From: Pseudomonas umsongensis
Lineage (GTDB): Bacteria > Pseudomonadota > Gammaproteobacteria > Pseudomonadales > Pseudomonadaceae
Length of the DNA stretch: 64,000 bases
Assembly: GCF_002236105.1 (NCBI RefSeq)
Contig: NZ_NIWU01000002.1
Coordinates: 1,240,001 to 1,304,000, forward strand
Direction of reading: 5' to 3'
This document shows, one piece after another, positions 28,090-37,799 of the stretch. The translations under genes and the position numbers were made by a program. The notes beneath the pieces were generated by a model. It was given only the letters and a program-made list of their open reading frames with translations. It was not told the DNA's origin and did no database searches. Positions within the stretch are counted from its first letter, which is position 1; each line of letters opens with the position of its first letter.

Positions 28090-29124
28090 ATGAGCGAGCC
28101 GATCCGCCTGACCCAATACAGCCATGGTGCTGGTTGTGGCTGCAAGATTTCCCCCCAGGTGCTGGAAGTGATTCTGGCCGGCAGCGGGGCGCAGAATCTT
28201 GATCCGAAACTGTGGGTCGGCAATGCCTCGCGTGATGACGCGGCGGTTTACTCCATCGATGAGGAACGTGGCGTGGTGTCGACCACCGACTTTTTCATGC
28301 CGATCGTCGATGATCCTTTCGATTTCGGCCGCATTGCCGCCACCAATGCCATCAGCGATATCTACGCCATGGGTGGCGATCCATTGATGGCGATCGCGAT
28401 CCTTGGCTGGCCGGTCAATGTGCTGGCGCCAGAGATTGCCCGGGAAGTGATTCGCGGCGGGCGCTCGGTGTGCGATGAGGCCGGGATTCCCTTGGCGGGC
28501 GGGCATTCGATCGACGCACCGGAGCCGATCTTCGGTCTGGCCGTCACCGGTTTGGTGCAAAAGCGCCACATGAAGCGCAATGACACGGCCACGGCCGGTT
28601 GCCTGTTGTACCTGACCAAGCCCCTGGGCATCGGCGTGCTCACCACGGCCGAAAAGCAGGGCAAATTGCGCAGCGCCGATGTGGGCCTGGCCCGCGACTG
28701 GATGTGCACCCTGAACAAACCCGGCAGCCGTTTTGGCAAGCTGGACGGCGTTACCGCAATGACCGATGTCACCGGTTTCGGCCTGCTTGGGCACCTGGTG
28801 GAAATGGCCGATGGCAGCGGCCTCACCGCCCGCATCGACTATGAACGGGTGCCACGCTTGCCGGGCGTCGAGTATTACATCGACCAGGGCTGTGTGCCGG
28901 GTGGCACATTGCGCAATTACGACAGCTACGCCGACAAGCTCGGGCGTCTCCAGGAACTGCACAAGCGGGTGCTGTGCGACCCGCAAACCAGCGGTGGCCT
29001 GCTGGTTGCCGTGACGCCCGAGGGCAACGCCGGCTTCCTCGCGGTTGCCGCCGAACTGGGGCTGAGCCTGACGCCAATCGGTGAACTGGTCGAGCGACAG
29101 AGCCGCGCGGTCGAGGTGTCGTGA
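28090..29124 (+). CDS. selD: Selenide, water dikinase
   Basis: 344 residues from ATG 28090. Makes selenophosphate from selenide and ATP. The N-terminal active-site motif GAGCGCKIS has Cys (C16, codon TGT) rather than selenocysteine, plus K19. Further family blocks: [64 protein letters not shown]. The stop overlaps the selU start by one base, a direct supplier-user pair. Confidence 0.96.
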   Translation: MSEPIRLTQYSHGAGCGCKISPQVLEVILAGSGAQNLDPKLWVGNASRDDAAVYSIDEERGVVSTTDFFMPIVDDPFDFGRIAATNAISDIYAMGGDPLMAIAILGWPVNVLAPEIAREVIRGGRSVCDEAGIPLAGGHSIDAPEPIFGLAVTGLVQKRHMKRNDTATAGCLLYLTKPLGIGVLTTAEKQGKLRSADVGLARDWMCTLNKPGSRFGKLDGVTAMTDVTGFGLLGHLVEMADGSGLTARIDYERVPRLPGVEYYIDQGCVPGGTLRNYDSYADKLGRLQELHKRVLCDPQTSGGLLVAVTPEGNAGFLAVAAELGLSLTPIGELVERQSRAVEVS

Positions 29125-30227
29125 TGCCCGTCGACTGTACTGATTACCGCGACATTTTTCTCAACGACCGGCCAATGATGGACGCTCGTGCGCCGGTCGA
29201 GTTTCTCAAGGGCTCGTTTCCCGGCGTGGTCAACCTGCCGCTGATGAATGATCACGAACGGCAGCGTATTGGTACCTGTTACAAACAACACGGGCAGCAG
29301 GCGGCGGTTGAGCTGGGCCATCAGTTGGTGTCCGGCACCACCAAGGCCGAGCGCATCCAGGCCTGGGCGGATTTTGCCCGGGCCCATCCTGATGGCCTGT
29401 TGTATTGTTTTCGTGGTGGCCTGCGCTCGCAGATCGTCCAGCAATGGCTCAAGGACGAGGCGGGCATTGACTATCCGCGGGTAGGCGGCGGCTACAAGGC
29501 CATGCGCACCTTCTTGCTGGAAACCCTGGACCAGGCCGTGGCCCAATGCGATTTCGTCTTGTTGGGCGGCATGACCGGCACCGGTAAAACCGAGCTGCTC
29601 ACGCAACTGGACAACGGCCTGGACCTTGAGGGACATGCCAACCATCGCGGTTCCAGTTTCGGCAAGCGCGTAACTGCCCAGCCGTCGAACATCGACTTCG
29701 AAAACCGCCTGGCCGTGGACGTGCTGAAAAAGCGTGCCCGCGGTTTCGAACAGTTCGTGCTGGAAGACGAAAGCCGCGCGGTCGGCAGTTGTGCACTGCC
29801 ACTGCCGCTGTACCAGGGCATGCAGCAGTTCCCGATGGTCTGGCTCGAAGACAGCCTGGAGGGGCGGATCGAGCGAATCTTGCGCGATTACGTGGTGGAC
29901 CTGTGTGCAGAGTTCATCGCGGTGCATGGCGAGGAAGGTTTTGCGCTGTTTTCCGAGCGCTTGCTGGCGAGCCTGGACAATGTGCAAAAGCGACTGGGCG
30001 GCGAGCGGCACCGGCGCATGCTGATCCTGATGGAAGAGGCTTTGGCCGAGCAAGGGCGCAGTGGTGCGGTGGATTTGCACCGGGGCTGGATCGAGGGCTT
30101 GCTGGTTGAGTATTACGACCCGATGTATGCCTTTCAGCGGGAGAAGAAAGGGGCGCGGATCGAGTTTGCCGGGGAGCGGGGGGCAGTGTTGGAGTATTTG
30201 CGCGAGCGGGGCATTCAGCGCGGGTGA
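29124..30227 (+). CDS. selU: tRNA 2-selenouridine/geranyl-2-thiouridine synthase
   Basis: 367 residues from ATG 29124. N-terminal rhodanese domain with catalytic C95 in YCFRGGLRS, then a P-loop domain with [10 protein letters not shown] (Walker A about 148-157). Replaces sulfur by selenium at the wobble 2-thiouridine of tRNAs for Lys, Glu and Gln via a geranylated intermediate, using SelD's selenophosphate. Also called MnmH/YbbB. Confidence 0.95.
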   Translation: MPVDCTDYRDIFLNDRPMMDARAPVEFLKGSFPGVVNLPLMNDHERQRIGTCYKQHGQQAAVELGHQLVSGTTKAERIQAWADFARAHPDGLLYCFRGGLRSQIVQQWLKDEAGIDYPRVGGGYKAMRTFLLETLDQAVAQCDFVLLGGMTGTGKTELLTQLDNGLDLEGHANHRGSSFGKRVTAQPSNIDFENRLAVDVLKKRARGFEQFVLEDESRAVGSCALPLPLYQGMQQFPMVWLEDSLEGRIERILRDYVVDLCAEFIAVHGEEGFALFSERLLASLDNVQKRLGGERHRRMLILMEEALAEQGRSGAVDLHRGWIEGLLVEYYDPMYAFQREKKGARIEFAGERGAVLEYLRERGIQRG

Positions 30228-30244
30228 GGGTGGTCTTGCCGGCC

Positions 30245-30341
30245 CCTTCGCGAGCAGGCTCGCTCCCACAGTAGATCTTCAATAAACGCCGAATTTGTGT
30301 ACGCCGAAGATTTACCGTGGGAGCGAGCCTGCTCGCGAAGG
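30245..30341. repeat. REPIN (CCTTCGCGAGCAGGCTCGC type)
   Basis: Perfect 25-base inverted arms 30245-30269 and 30317-30341, between the convergent selU and histidine phosphatase genes. Confidence 0.9.
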
Positions 30342-30363
30342 CGTCCTATCAGGCACCCCAAAA

Positions 30364-31038
30364 TCAGGTCGGGCAACTCTCCTGCCCGTTATCCAGCCCC
30401 TGCTTGTAGCTATGGCTTTGCAAGCTGGCCTTGCCGTTGTGCCAGGTCAGGGTCAGCACGTACAGCGAGTCATAGTCGCTCGATTCCCAGTCCTCGGTGA
30501 TCTTCTGTTTCTTGCCGACGGCTTCACCGGCGACCTTGTTGATCAGTTCTGGCAGATAGCCGTGGGACCAGGCCGTATAGATGACCGAGTTGTGGTACTT
30601 GTCGTGGAGCAGTTCATCGGCGAGGTCACTGGTGTCGTTGGCCGAGAAGTTGATGTTCACCGGCAAACCGAGCTTGATCGCGCTGGGGCTGATGGTCATC
30701 AAGGGGCGGATGTAGCTGTAGGAGTTGTCCAGTTCGCCTTCCTCGACATTGCGCGTCGGGTTGGCGGCGAACACGTAGTCGGCCTTGCCGAATTTTTCTG
30801 GCAGCAGGGTGGCCAGGTCGATGGCGCGGTTCAAGCCCTGGCAATTGAGCTGGCCCAGGCCGCCCTCGGGCTTTTCCGCATGGCGCAGGAACACCAGGGT
30901 CTGGGTGCCATCCACCGGCTGGGCGCGGCTTTCGCTGGACTCCAGCGTCAAAAACAACGTGCTGGCTGCCAGCAAGGCGGGCAGGAGCAAATACGCACGA
31001 TGTTTAAAGTGTCGGGTGAATTTCAAGGGATTGATCAT
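30364..31038 (-). CDS. Histidine phosphatase superfamily protein, exported
   Basis: 224 residues. An N-terminal hydrophobic segment (about 15-32) looks like a signal or anchor. The catalytic motif is LRHAEKP (R52, H53), a variant of RHG as in SixA/phytase-like branch-1 enzymes, with a later AWSHGYLPEL His. Probably periplasmic or membrane-anchored; substrate unknown. Confidence 0.85.
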   Translation of the reverse strand: MINPLKFTRHFKHRAYLLLPALLAASTLFLTLESSESRAQPVDGTQTLVFLRHAEKPEGGLGQLNCQGLNRAIDLATLLPEKFGKADYVFAANPTRNVEEGELDNSYSYIRPLMTISPSAIKLGLPVNINFSANDTSDLADELLHDKYHNSVIYTAWSHGYLPELINKVAGEAVGKKQKITEDWESSDYDSLYVLTLTWHNGKASLQSHSYKQGLDNGQESCPT

Positions 31039-31402
31039 TGAATAAAAGGTTCTTCAGCGCATTGGGTTAAGGCTGACAAACCTTTGCACCGCGACTTTCC
31101 TGCGTCGGGTGTTTTCCATGTCGTGGAGCCGTTCCGTATCAAAGGGACATTACTCAGAGTCCCCTGAAGCCCGTTTGGTTCGATTCCGGCCGAGAGCGCA
31201 GCACTTTACCGGTAACCTTTGGCGGGTTGCAGCGAAGGTTATCGACAGGATGTTGCGAAATTATGGACACCCTACACGAGCGGTCAGACAAACACAGTTA
31301 TCTCGCTTGATCTTGACCATCAGCGATAATCATGGCGCCAGGCGCCGCAGTCCGGGTCATCTCCTTTATGATCGGCATTCTCAATTTCTCGTGGAGGCTC
31401 CC
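31039..31402. other. 364-bp intergenic region
   Basis: No convincing gene. The GST-like frame is open upstream to 31109, but the segment lacks coding character and a ribosome site; GTGGAGG precedes ATG 31403. A short GGTTCGATTCC (about 31169-31179) resembles a tRNA T-loop, but no tRNA fold could be built. Presumably promoters for both divergent genes. Confidence 0.4.
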
Positions 31403-32116
31403 ATGACCGATTTGTCTGCGTTCCCCATCACCCGCAAATGGCCGGCACGCTACCCTGAGTGGATTCAACTGTATTCCTTGCCGACCCCCAATGGCGTCAA
31501 GGTTTCGATCATGCTCGAAGAGATCGGCCTGCCCTATGAGCCCCATCGCGTCGGCTTCGACACCAACGACCAGCTGTCGCCCGAGTTCCTGTCGCTGAAC
31601 CCGAACAACAAGATCCCGGCCATTCTCGATCCCCATGGTCCGGACGACCAGCCGTTGCCGCTGTTCGAGTCCGGGGCGATCCTGATCTACCTCGCCGACA
31701 AGAGCGGGCAATTGCTGGCCCAGGAAACGGCGGCGCGCTACGAGACCATTCAGTGGCTGATGTTTCAGATGGGCGGCATTGGCCCGATGTTCGGCCAGCT
31801 CGGTTTCTTCAATAAATTCGCCGGCAAGGACTACGAAGACAAGCGTCCGCGTGACCGCTATGTCGAGGAAAGCCGACGCCTGCTCAGTGTCCTCGATGCA
31901 CGCTTGCAAGGGCGCGACTGGATCATGGGCGAACGCTATACCATCGCCGATATCGCGACCTTCCCGTGGGTGCGCAACCTGATCGGTTTCTATGAAGCCG
32001 GCGACCTGGTCGGCATCCAGAACTTCCCCAACGTCACGCGGGTGCTGGAGAAATTCCTGGCACGGCCGGCGGTCAAGCGCGGGCTGGAAATCCCCAAGCC
32101 AAACGATTTGATCTGA
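31403..32116 (+). CDS. Glutathione S-transferase family protein (YfcG/YghU-like)
   Basis: 237 residues from ATG 31403 (GTGGAGG ribosome site). Thioredoxin-like N-domain with IQLYSLPTPNGVKVSIMLEEIGLPYE, NPNNKIPAILD and LFESGAILIYLADK, then an all-helical C-domain with YTIADIATFPWVR. These are the marks of the Nu-class/YghU-type disulfide-bond reductases. Cytoplasmic. Followed 18 bases later by the phzF-like gene, likely an operon. Confidence 0.92.
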   Translation: MTDLSAFPITRKWPARYPEWIQLYSLPTPNGVKVSIMLEEIGLPYEPHRVGFDTNDQLSPEFLSLNPNNKIPAILDPHGPDDQPLPLFESGAILIYLADKSGQLLAQETAARYETIQWLMFQMGGIGPMFGQLGFFNKFAGKDYEDKRPRDRYVEESRRLLSVLDARLQGRDWIMGERYTIADIATFPWVRNLIGFYEAGDLVGIQNFPNVTRVLEKFLARPAVKRGLEIPKPNDLI

Positions 32117-32134
32117 TCAGGACCAGGGACGGCC

Positions 32135-32977
32135 ATGCATTCATTCAATTTCAAGCAAGTCGATGTCTTCAGTCGCGTACCACTCAAAGGCAATCCGCTG
32201 GCGGTGGTGTTTGCTGCCGACAAGCTGAGCGATGAACGCATGGCGGCGTTCGCGACCTGGACCAATCTCAGCGAAACCACGTTCATCCTGGAACCGCAGG
32301 ATCCCCGTGCCGATTATCGGGTGCGGATATTCACCACCCTCAAGGAGTTGCCATTCGCCGGACATCCGACCCTGGGCACTTGCCATGCCTGGCTTGAAGC
32401 TGGCGGTGTGCCCAAGGGCGAAGAGATTATCCAGGAGTGCGGTGTCGGCCTGGTGCGGGTTCGTCGGCAGGGCGCGGAGCTGGCGTTTCTCGCTCCGCCA
32501 CTGCTCAAGACCGGGCCGGTGGACGCCACTCTGATGACGCGTGTGTGCTTGGGCTTGGGGCTGGAGCCGCAGGCGATTGTCCGCGCGCAATGGGTCGATA
32601 ACGGTGCGGGCTGGCTGGCGGTGATGCTCGCGGATCGCCAGCAAGTCCTGGACTTGCGACCGGACCATTCGCACATGCTCGGCCTCGCCGTGGGTGTCAT
32701 CGCGCCGTGGCATGCGGAACGCGATGGCGATGAAGCGCAGTTTGAAGTCCGCGCATTCATCTCCGGTGACGGTATGCCCGAGGATCCGGCCACGGGCAGC
32801 CTCAACGCCGGGATTGCCCAATGGCTGCTCGGTGAAGGGCTGGCGCCGGCCCGCTACGTGGTCAGCCAGGGATTGACGATGGGCCGCGCGGGGCGCATCC
32901 AGGTGGAACAGGTGGGGGAGGAAATCTGGATCGGCGGGGCGGTGGTGACCTGTATCGACGGCACGCTGGCCCTTTGA
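32135..32977 (+). CDS. PhzF family isomerase-like protein
   Basis: 280 residues, two-lobed diaminopimelate-epimerase-like fold. The catalytic Glu is in NLSETTF (E47); other family motifs are VFSRVPLKGNPLAVVF, LPFAGHPTLGT, EDPATGSLNAG and QGLTMGRAGRI. No other phenazine genes are nearby, so this is a stand-alone YddE-type protein of unknown substrate. Confidence 0.92.
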   Translation: MHSFNFKQVDVFSRVPLKGNPLAVVFAADKLSDERMAAFATWTNLSETTFILEPQDPRADYRVRIFTTLKELPFAGHPTLGTCHAWLEAGGVPKGEEIIQECGVGLVRVRRQGAELAFLAPPLLKTGPVDATLMTRVCLGLGLEPQAIVRAQWVDNGAGWLAVMLADRQQVLDLRPDHSHMLGLAVGVIAPWHAERDGDEAQFEVRAFISGDGMPEDPATGSLNAGIAQWLLGEGLAPARYVVSQGLTMGRAGRIQVEQVGEEIWIGGAVVTCIDGTLAL

Positions 32978-33120
32978 TTGACCCGACCTGTGCAGGAGCG
33001 ATTATTGCGGGTGCGGTAAGGGTAATTTCTCCCGGGTGATTTGTGCCCTGCACCTTGCAGGGCATAAGCTTTGCCCCCTCTACGACTTTCGTCTTGTTTT
33101 TCGTTTTTTGAGGCATCTCC

Positions 33121-34095
33121 ATGTCCAGTCAGTTCCCCGAAGCACGCCCACGCCGTCTGCGCCGCAATGCAAGCCTGCGCAGTCTGTTCCAGGAAACCGA
33201 GTTCAGCTTGAACGACTTGGTACTGCCGATTTTCGTCGAAGAAGAAATCGACGATTTCGTGCCGATCAAGAGCATGCCCGGTGTGATGCGCATTCCGGAA
33301 TCGAAGCTGGCGGGGGAGATCGAGCGATATGCCCGTGCCGGGATCAAGTCGGTGATGACCTTTGGCGTGTCCCATCACCTGGACAGCAATGGCAGCGACA
33401 CCTGGAACGACAATGGCCTGGTGTCGCGCATGTCGCGCATCGCCAAGGACGCCGTGCCGGAAATGATCGTGATGTCCGATACCTGTTTTTGTGAGTACAC
33501 CGACCACGGGCATTGTGGCGTGATGCACAACCTTGAGGTCGATAACGACCAGACCCTGCTCAACCTCGGCAAACAGGCGGTGGCTGCTGCCCGTGCCGGT
33601 GCTGACGTGATTGCCCCATCGGCCGCCATGGACGGGCAGGTCCAGGCTATTCGCCGGGCGCTCGATGCCGCCGGGTTCACCCAGACGGCGATCATGGCCT
33701 ATTCGACCAAGTTCGCCTCGGCGCTCTACGGACCGTTCCGCGAAGCTGGCGGCAGCGCGCTCAAGGGCGATCGCAAAAGCTACCAGATGAACCCGATGAA
33801 TCGTCGTGAGGCGGTGAGGGAGTCGCTGCTGGACGAACAGGAAGGCGCCGATGCGCTGATGGTCAAGCCGGCCGGAGCGTACCTCGACATCATCCGCGAC
33901 ATTCGCGAAGCCTCGCGCCTGCCCTTGTCGGCGTATCAGGTGAGCGGGGAGTACGCGATGATCAAGTTCGCCGCACAGGCCGGGGCTATCGATGAAGATC
34001 GCGTGGTGCGCGAAAGCCTGGGCGCCATCAAGCGGGCCGGGGCTGATCTGATTTTCACGTATTTTGCGATGGACCTGGCACTGGCGGGGATCTGA
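33121..34095 (+). CDS. hemB: Porphobilinogen synthase, zinc-cysteine type
   Basis: 324 residues. Joins two 5-aminolevulinates in haem synthesis. Schiff-base Lys residues: K197 ([17 protein letters not shown]) and K249 ([12 protein letters not shown]). The metal loop [14 protein letters not shown] has three Cys (C122, C124, C132), the zinc triad of the E. coli type; P. aeruginosa HemB lacks it and uses Mg, as I recall. This may therefore be a second, zinc-type paralogue. Soluble octamer expected. Confidence 0.94.
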   Translation: MSSQFPEARPRRLRRNASLRSLFQETEFSLNDLVLPIFVEEEIDDFVPIKSMPGVMRIPESKLAGEIERYARAGIKSVMTFGVSHHLDSNGSDTWNDNGLVSRMSRIAKDAVPEMIVMSDTCFCEYTDHGHCGVMHNLEVDNDQTLLNLGKQAVAAARAGADVIAPSAAMDGQVQAIRRALDAAGFTQTAIMAYSTKFASALYGPFREAGGSALKGDRKSYQMNPMNRREAVRESLLDEQEGADALMVKPAGAYLDIIRDIREASRLPLSAYQVSGEYAMIKFAAQAGAIDEDRVVRESLGAIKRAGADLIFTYFAMDLALAGI

Positions 34096-34160
34096 AAACA
34101 ACCACAACCCTTGTAGGAGCCAGGTTTGCCGGCGAAGAACGATGACGCGGTCTAGGGGTA

Positions 34161-34873
34161 CATATCCATTGCTGCGGTTACGGCCTCCTATGGTTTCGCT
34201 CTTACAGCGACTCACTTTTTCAAACGCCGGAGTGCCGGCCCAGCAAAAAGGAACCAAAAGGCTTTGCCCCACCACTCGGTGCCTCGCTAAGGCTCGGCAT
34301 GCCCTCACTCCGGCATTGCTCCGTGGGTCGCCGCGATGGGCCGTCCCTGGCCCAGCGCGGCTAAACCGGCGTCCTGCCGGTTTCCCCACTGCGCAATGCC
34401 TGCGTTCGGCCATCGTGGTTAACGGGGCATCCAGATCAAAATCAAAAGCGAGGCGGCCTTAAAGCAGACCTGACTTTTCCGGTTACCGCCAATGATCGTT
34501 CCCACGCTCTGCGTGGGAATGCATCCTGTGACGCTCCGCGTCACATGTGCGCAGGACTCAAGCCTTGCGTCGTCAGTGGAACGCGGAGCGTCCCTGGCGG
34601 CATTCCCACGCAGAGCGTGGGAACGATCAATGCGCACGGCTCCCGATCAGGTCGGCTTTAAGGCCGCCTCGCTTTGGCTTTTGATCTTGATCTGGCTTTT
34701 GATTTTCTTGCCCCATCGAGAGGCCGGAGCGAGGGTTCCCCGAGCCCCAGCGAGGGGCCGAACGCCAGGGGCAAGAGCCCTTGGTTACTTGGGGCCGGGC
34801 GGCGTTCCGTTTTTCCAAGTGACTCGCCGTAAGGGCGAAACCCTAGGTGGCCGTTACCGCAGCAACGGATATA
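34161..34873. repeat. Composite non-coding repeat: two diverged copies in inverted orientation
   Basis: In the 806-bp gap 34096-34901 three nested matching blocks face each other: outer 34161-34224 with 34811-34873 (CTGCGGTTACGGCC...TTTCGC...), middle 34433-34474 with 34645-34695 (AAGCGAGGCGGCCTTAAAGC), inner 34494-34522 with 34600-34628 (GATCGTTCCCACGCTCTGCG). A further palindrome, GTGACGCTCCGCGTCAC, is at 34528-34544. The outer blocks are diverged. No gene is visible. At 34111 a single REP-like half (TGTAGGAGCCAGGTTTGCCGGC) follows hemB. Confidence 0.8.
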
Positions 34874-34901
34874 CACCCAATCCAAATACCCCAACCTAAA
34901 A

Positions 34902-36437
34902 TCAGGGCGCACCAAAGTACGGTCGGATCCCGCGGTCGCGAAAATACCGTTCGATCACCTTCGGGTCCGAACAGGTTTCGGCAATCGCCACGTATGTATC
35001 CGGCCGTAGCAGGTAGAACCCGTTGCGCCCAAGGCCGGCCGTTTCGAATGCCGGGCGCCAGCTGAACACATGCAGCGGCAGATGGTGCTCGTGGCACCAG
35101 GCGATCATCTCGTCGCTGGTGTCGCCATACACATGCACCTGCCAGGTCGGGCATTTGAGCGATTCAAAATTGTCACCTTCACCGTCGTGCGCCCAGGGCA
35201 GGCGGTCGCCACCATGCACCTGCCCGGCAACGCCTGTGCTCAAGGGCATGGCGCGATAGTTCAGGGTGATTTGCGACACGGTGCGGAACAGGAATTCGCG
35301 GGTGGTTTCGAACGAGGCCATTTTCGGAATCAGCAAGGGCGCCAGCCGCGTGCGCAACACATCCGCCATGGGCCCCTCGGCGGTAACGAACGTGAACACC
35401 CGGTCGGTGGTGGCCACCAGCTTGCGGGCGAAGGCGATGCGCTCGGTTTCGTAGGAGTCGAGCAATTTCGCCTCGGCGCCACCGCTCAGTACCGCCGCGA
35501 GTTTCCAGGCCAGGTTGATGGCATCGCCAATCCCGGTGTTCATGCCCTGGCCTCCCGCGGGGCTGTGCACGTGGGCGGCATCGCCCAACAGGAAGGCGCG
35601 TGCGCTGCGAAAGTGATCCGCCACCCGATGATGCACGCGGTAGGTCGAGAACCAGTTCAGTTGTTCGACCTTGACCTGCATATGCTCGATGGCCCGACTG
35701 CTCACGTCGTCAAATTGCAGGGTTTGCGCCTGTTCGGCGCGTTCGTCGCGCACGGTGCCGATCAAGCGTGCCCGGCCGCTGCCAGCCAGTGGGAATACCG
35801 CGAGGAAATCCGCCTCATCCAGGTCCACATGCAGTTCGCCATTGAACGCCGGGCCGCTGGCGTGCACGTCGGCGACGTAGAAAACCTGCTGGTAGGTGCC
35901 GCCTGGAAAACCGGTGTCCAGGGTCTTGCGAACGATCGAACGGGCGCCGTCGCAACCGGCCAGGTAGCAGGCCTGGCAGGTTTCCTGTTGGCCGTCGGGC
36001 AAGCGCAGCGTGGCGCTGATGCCGTCATCGGTTTGCTCGAAACCTTCGAGCTCGGTGTTGCGTTCCACCGTGATGCCGAAGGTTTGCAGGCGATCGATCA
36101 GCAGCCGTTCGTGTTCGTCCTGCGGGAATATTTCGAGGAAGGCGTAGGGCGTCAGGCCTTCACCGACGCGGTTCAACGGCAGGCGCGCCACGGGCTGGCC
36201 TTTTACCCAGAAATTGGCGGCCGCGACCTGATGACCGTCGCGTACGATGGCGTCGGCCAGGTCCAGCTGGCGATACAGCTCCAGCGTGCGCGCCTGCACC
36301 GCCAGTGCCCGTGAAGTGGTGCCCGGTGCAGAAGTCTTGTCGACGATCCGCACGCGAACCCCCAGTTTGCTCAGCCATAGCGCCAGCACCAGCCCCGTCG
36401 GGCCGGCGCCGATGATCAACACATCGCTACGCTGCAT
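34902..36437 (-). CDS. FAD-dependent aromatic-type monooxygenase
   Basis: 511 residues from ATG 36437. Flavin hydroxylase of the PheA/TfdB/MhpA type: FAD site DVLIIGAGPTGLVLA (GxGxxG 10-15), DGARSIVRKTL, and LGDAAHVHSPAGGQGMNTGIGDA. The C-terminal thioredoxin-like domain has PDTYVAI. It would hydroxylate an aromatic substrate with NAD(P)H and O2; the substrate is not evident. No catabolic neighbours or adjacent regulator, so a stand-alone gene. Confidence 0.9.
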   Translation of the reverse strand: MQRSDVLIIGAGPTGLVLALWLSKLGVRVRIVDKTSAPGTTSRALAVQARTLELYRQLDLADAIVRDGHQVAAANFWVKGQPVARLPLNRVGEGLTPYAFLEIFPQDEHERLLIDRLQTFGITVERNTELEGFEQTDDGISATLRLPDGQQETCQACYLAGCDGARSIVRKTLDTGFPGGTYQQVFYVADVHASGPAFNGELHVDLDEADFLAVFPLAGSGRARLIGTVRDERAEQAQTLQFDDVSSRAIEHMQVKVEQLNWFSTYRVHHRVADHFRSARAFLLGDAAHVHSPAGGQGMNTGIGDAINLAWKLAAVLSGGAEAKLLDSYETERIAFARKLVATTDRVFTFVTAEGPMADVLRTRLAPLLIPKMASFETTREFLFRTVSQITLNYRAMPLSTGVAGQVHGGDRLPWAHDGEGDNFESLKCPTWQVHVYGDTSDEMIAWCHEHHLPLHVFSWRPAFETAGLGRNGFYLLRPDTYVAIAETCSDPKVIERYFRDRGIRPYFGAP

Positions 36438-36600
36438 GACCCCGTCCTCTTGCCGTGTGCTGCAAGTATGGTCCAGCCTTGCGCAGCGGCCAGCGTTTTT
36501 CATCGGCACCTGAGGAACAGCCGGGTTCGCGCCACGGTCATAGCCTGCGCCATGCATTGATCGTATGGTTAACCCGGTTCAACGAACGCCCTGGAGCAAC

Positions 36601-37692
36601 ATGCAAGCCCATCGATTGATCATGAGCATCACCGCGTTACTGGTGGTGGCCGGTTGCAGCAGTCAGCGACCCCAGGAAACCGCGGCGCGCAAGCCCGCCG
36701 AGGTCAAGGCGCAAATCGTGCGCTTGCTGCCGGCCAAAACCGTCGATCGCCAAGGGTGGGCCACGGACATCTACGCCGCGTTTGCTGCGCAGAACATCGC
36801 ACCGACCACGCAAAACCTCTGTTCGGTGCTGGCGGTCACCGAGCAGGAGTCGACTTTCCAGGTGGATCCCGGCGTGCCAGGGCTGGGCAAGATCGCCCGG
36901 GATGAGATCGATCGCCGGGCGGCCAAGGCGCATATCCCCCAACTGTTGGTCAGCGGTGCACTGCGGGTGAGTTCGCCCAACGGTAAAACCTACAGCGACC
37001 GGCTGAACGCCGCCCGCAGCGAAAAGGAACTGAGCGCGATTTTCGATGACTTCATTGGCATGGTGCCCATGGGCAAGACCCTGTTCGCAGGCTTCAACCC
37101 GGTGCACACCGGCGGGCCGATGCAGGTCAGCATCGACTTTGCCGAACAGCAGGCCAAAAGCTATCCGTATCCGGTGGAAGGCTCGATACGGCGTGAAGTC
37201 TTTACCCGCCGTGGCGGCATGTACTTCGGCATCGCGCATCTGCTCGGTTATCCGGCGAGCTACAAGCAGCCGTTGTACCGCTTCGCCGATTTCAATGCCG
37301 GTTGGTACGCCAGTCGCAATGCTGGCTTCCAGAACGCCGTGAGCCGGGCCTCGGGCATCCCGCTCGCGCTGGATGGCGACCTGGTCCGCTACGGTTCGAT
37401 CATGCCTGGCACCACGGAGCTGGCGGTGCGCACCTTGGGCAAGCAGTTGGGCATGCGCAATCCGACGATCAGGGATCAACTGGAGGAGGGCAACACGCTG
37501 GCGTTCGAGGACAGCGAGCTCTATCAGCGGGTTTTCGCCTTGGCTGAACAGGCCGAAGGTCGTTCCCTGCCGCGCGCGGTACTGCCGGGCATCGTGCTGC
37601 AAAGCCCGAAAATCACCCGCAAGCTCACCACTGCCTGGTTTGCCAAGCGCGTCGATGAGCGTTACAAGCGCTGCATGGCGCGGGCAGGCTGA
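36601..37692 (+). CDS. DUF1615-like outer-membrane lipoprotein
   Basis: 363 residues from ATG 36601 (GGAGC upstream). Lipoprotein signal with lipobox VAGC (C19). The mature protein has LCSVLAVTEQESTFQVDP, which resembles the Glu-Ser region of lytic transglycosylases, then conserved GGMYFGIAHLLGYPASY and FADFNAGWYASRNAGFQ. I recognise it as DUF1615. A cell-wall role is only a guess. Terminator at 37746-37776. Confidence 0.87.
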   Translation: MQAHRLIMSITALLVVAGCSSQRPQETAARKPAEVKAQIVRLLPAKTVDRQGWATDIYAAFAAQNIAPTTQNLCSVLAVTEQESTFQVDPGVPGLGKIARDEIDRRAAKAHIPQLLVSGALRVSSPNGKTYSDRLNAARSEKELSAIFDDFIGMVPMGKTLFAGFNPVHTGGPMQVSIDFAEQQAKSYPYPVEGSIRREVFTRRGGMYFGIAHLLGYPASYKQPLYRFADFNAGWYASRNAGFQNAVSRASGIPLALDGDLVRYGSIMPGTTELAVRTLGKQLGMRNPTIRDQLEEGNTLAFEDSELYQRVFALAEQAEGRSLPRAVLPGIVLQSPKITRKLTTAWFAKRVDERYKRCMARAG

Positions 37693-37745
37693 AGATATTG
37701 GCGAACGTCCACACGCTGTATGACTTTCGAGTTTTAACAGGCATG

Positions 37746-37776
37746 AAAAAGCCCGGCTGATCAGGCCGGGCTTTTT
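37746..37776. terminator. Bidirectional terminator
   Basis: AAAAAGCCCGGC (37746-37757), 7-base loop, GCCGGGCTTTTT (37765-37776): a 12-bp perfect stem with A-run and T-run. It ends the DUF1615 gene and the convergent repeat-protein gene. Confidence 0.92.
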
Positions 37777-37799
37777 GTGGGTGCGGTGAAGCGAAGGGG

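Noticed and set aside
28136..28144. Possible selenocysteine in SelD
   Set aside because: The codons of the GCGCK motif are TGT and TGC; there is no in-frame TGA.
31160..31185. tRNA T-loop-like GGTTCGATTCC
   Set aside because: No acceptor, D or anticodon arm can be paired around it, and the T stem itself is weak.
35070..36314. 414-codon plus-strand frame
   Set aside because: Antisense to the FAD monooxygenase, which has the GxGxxG and GD motifs.
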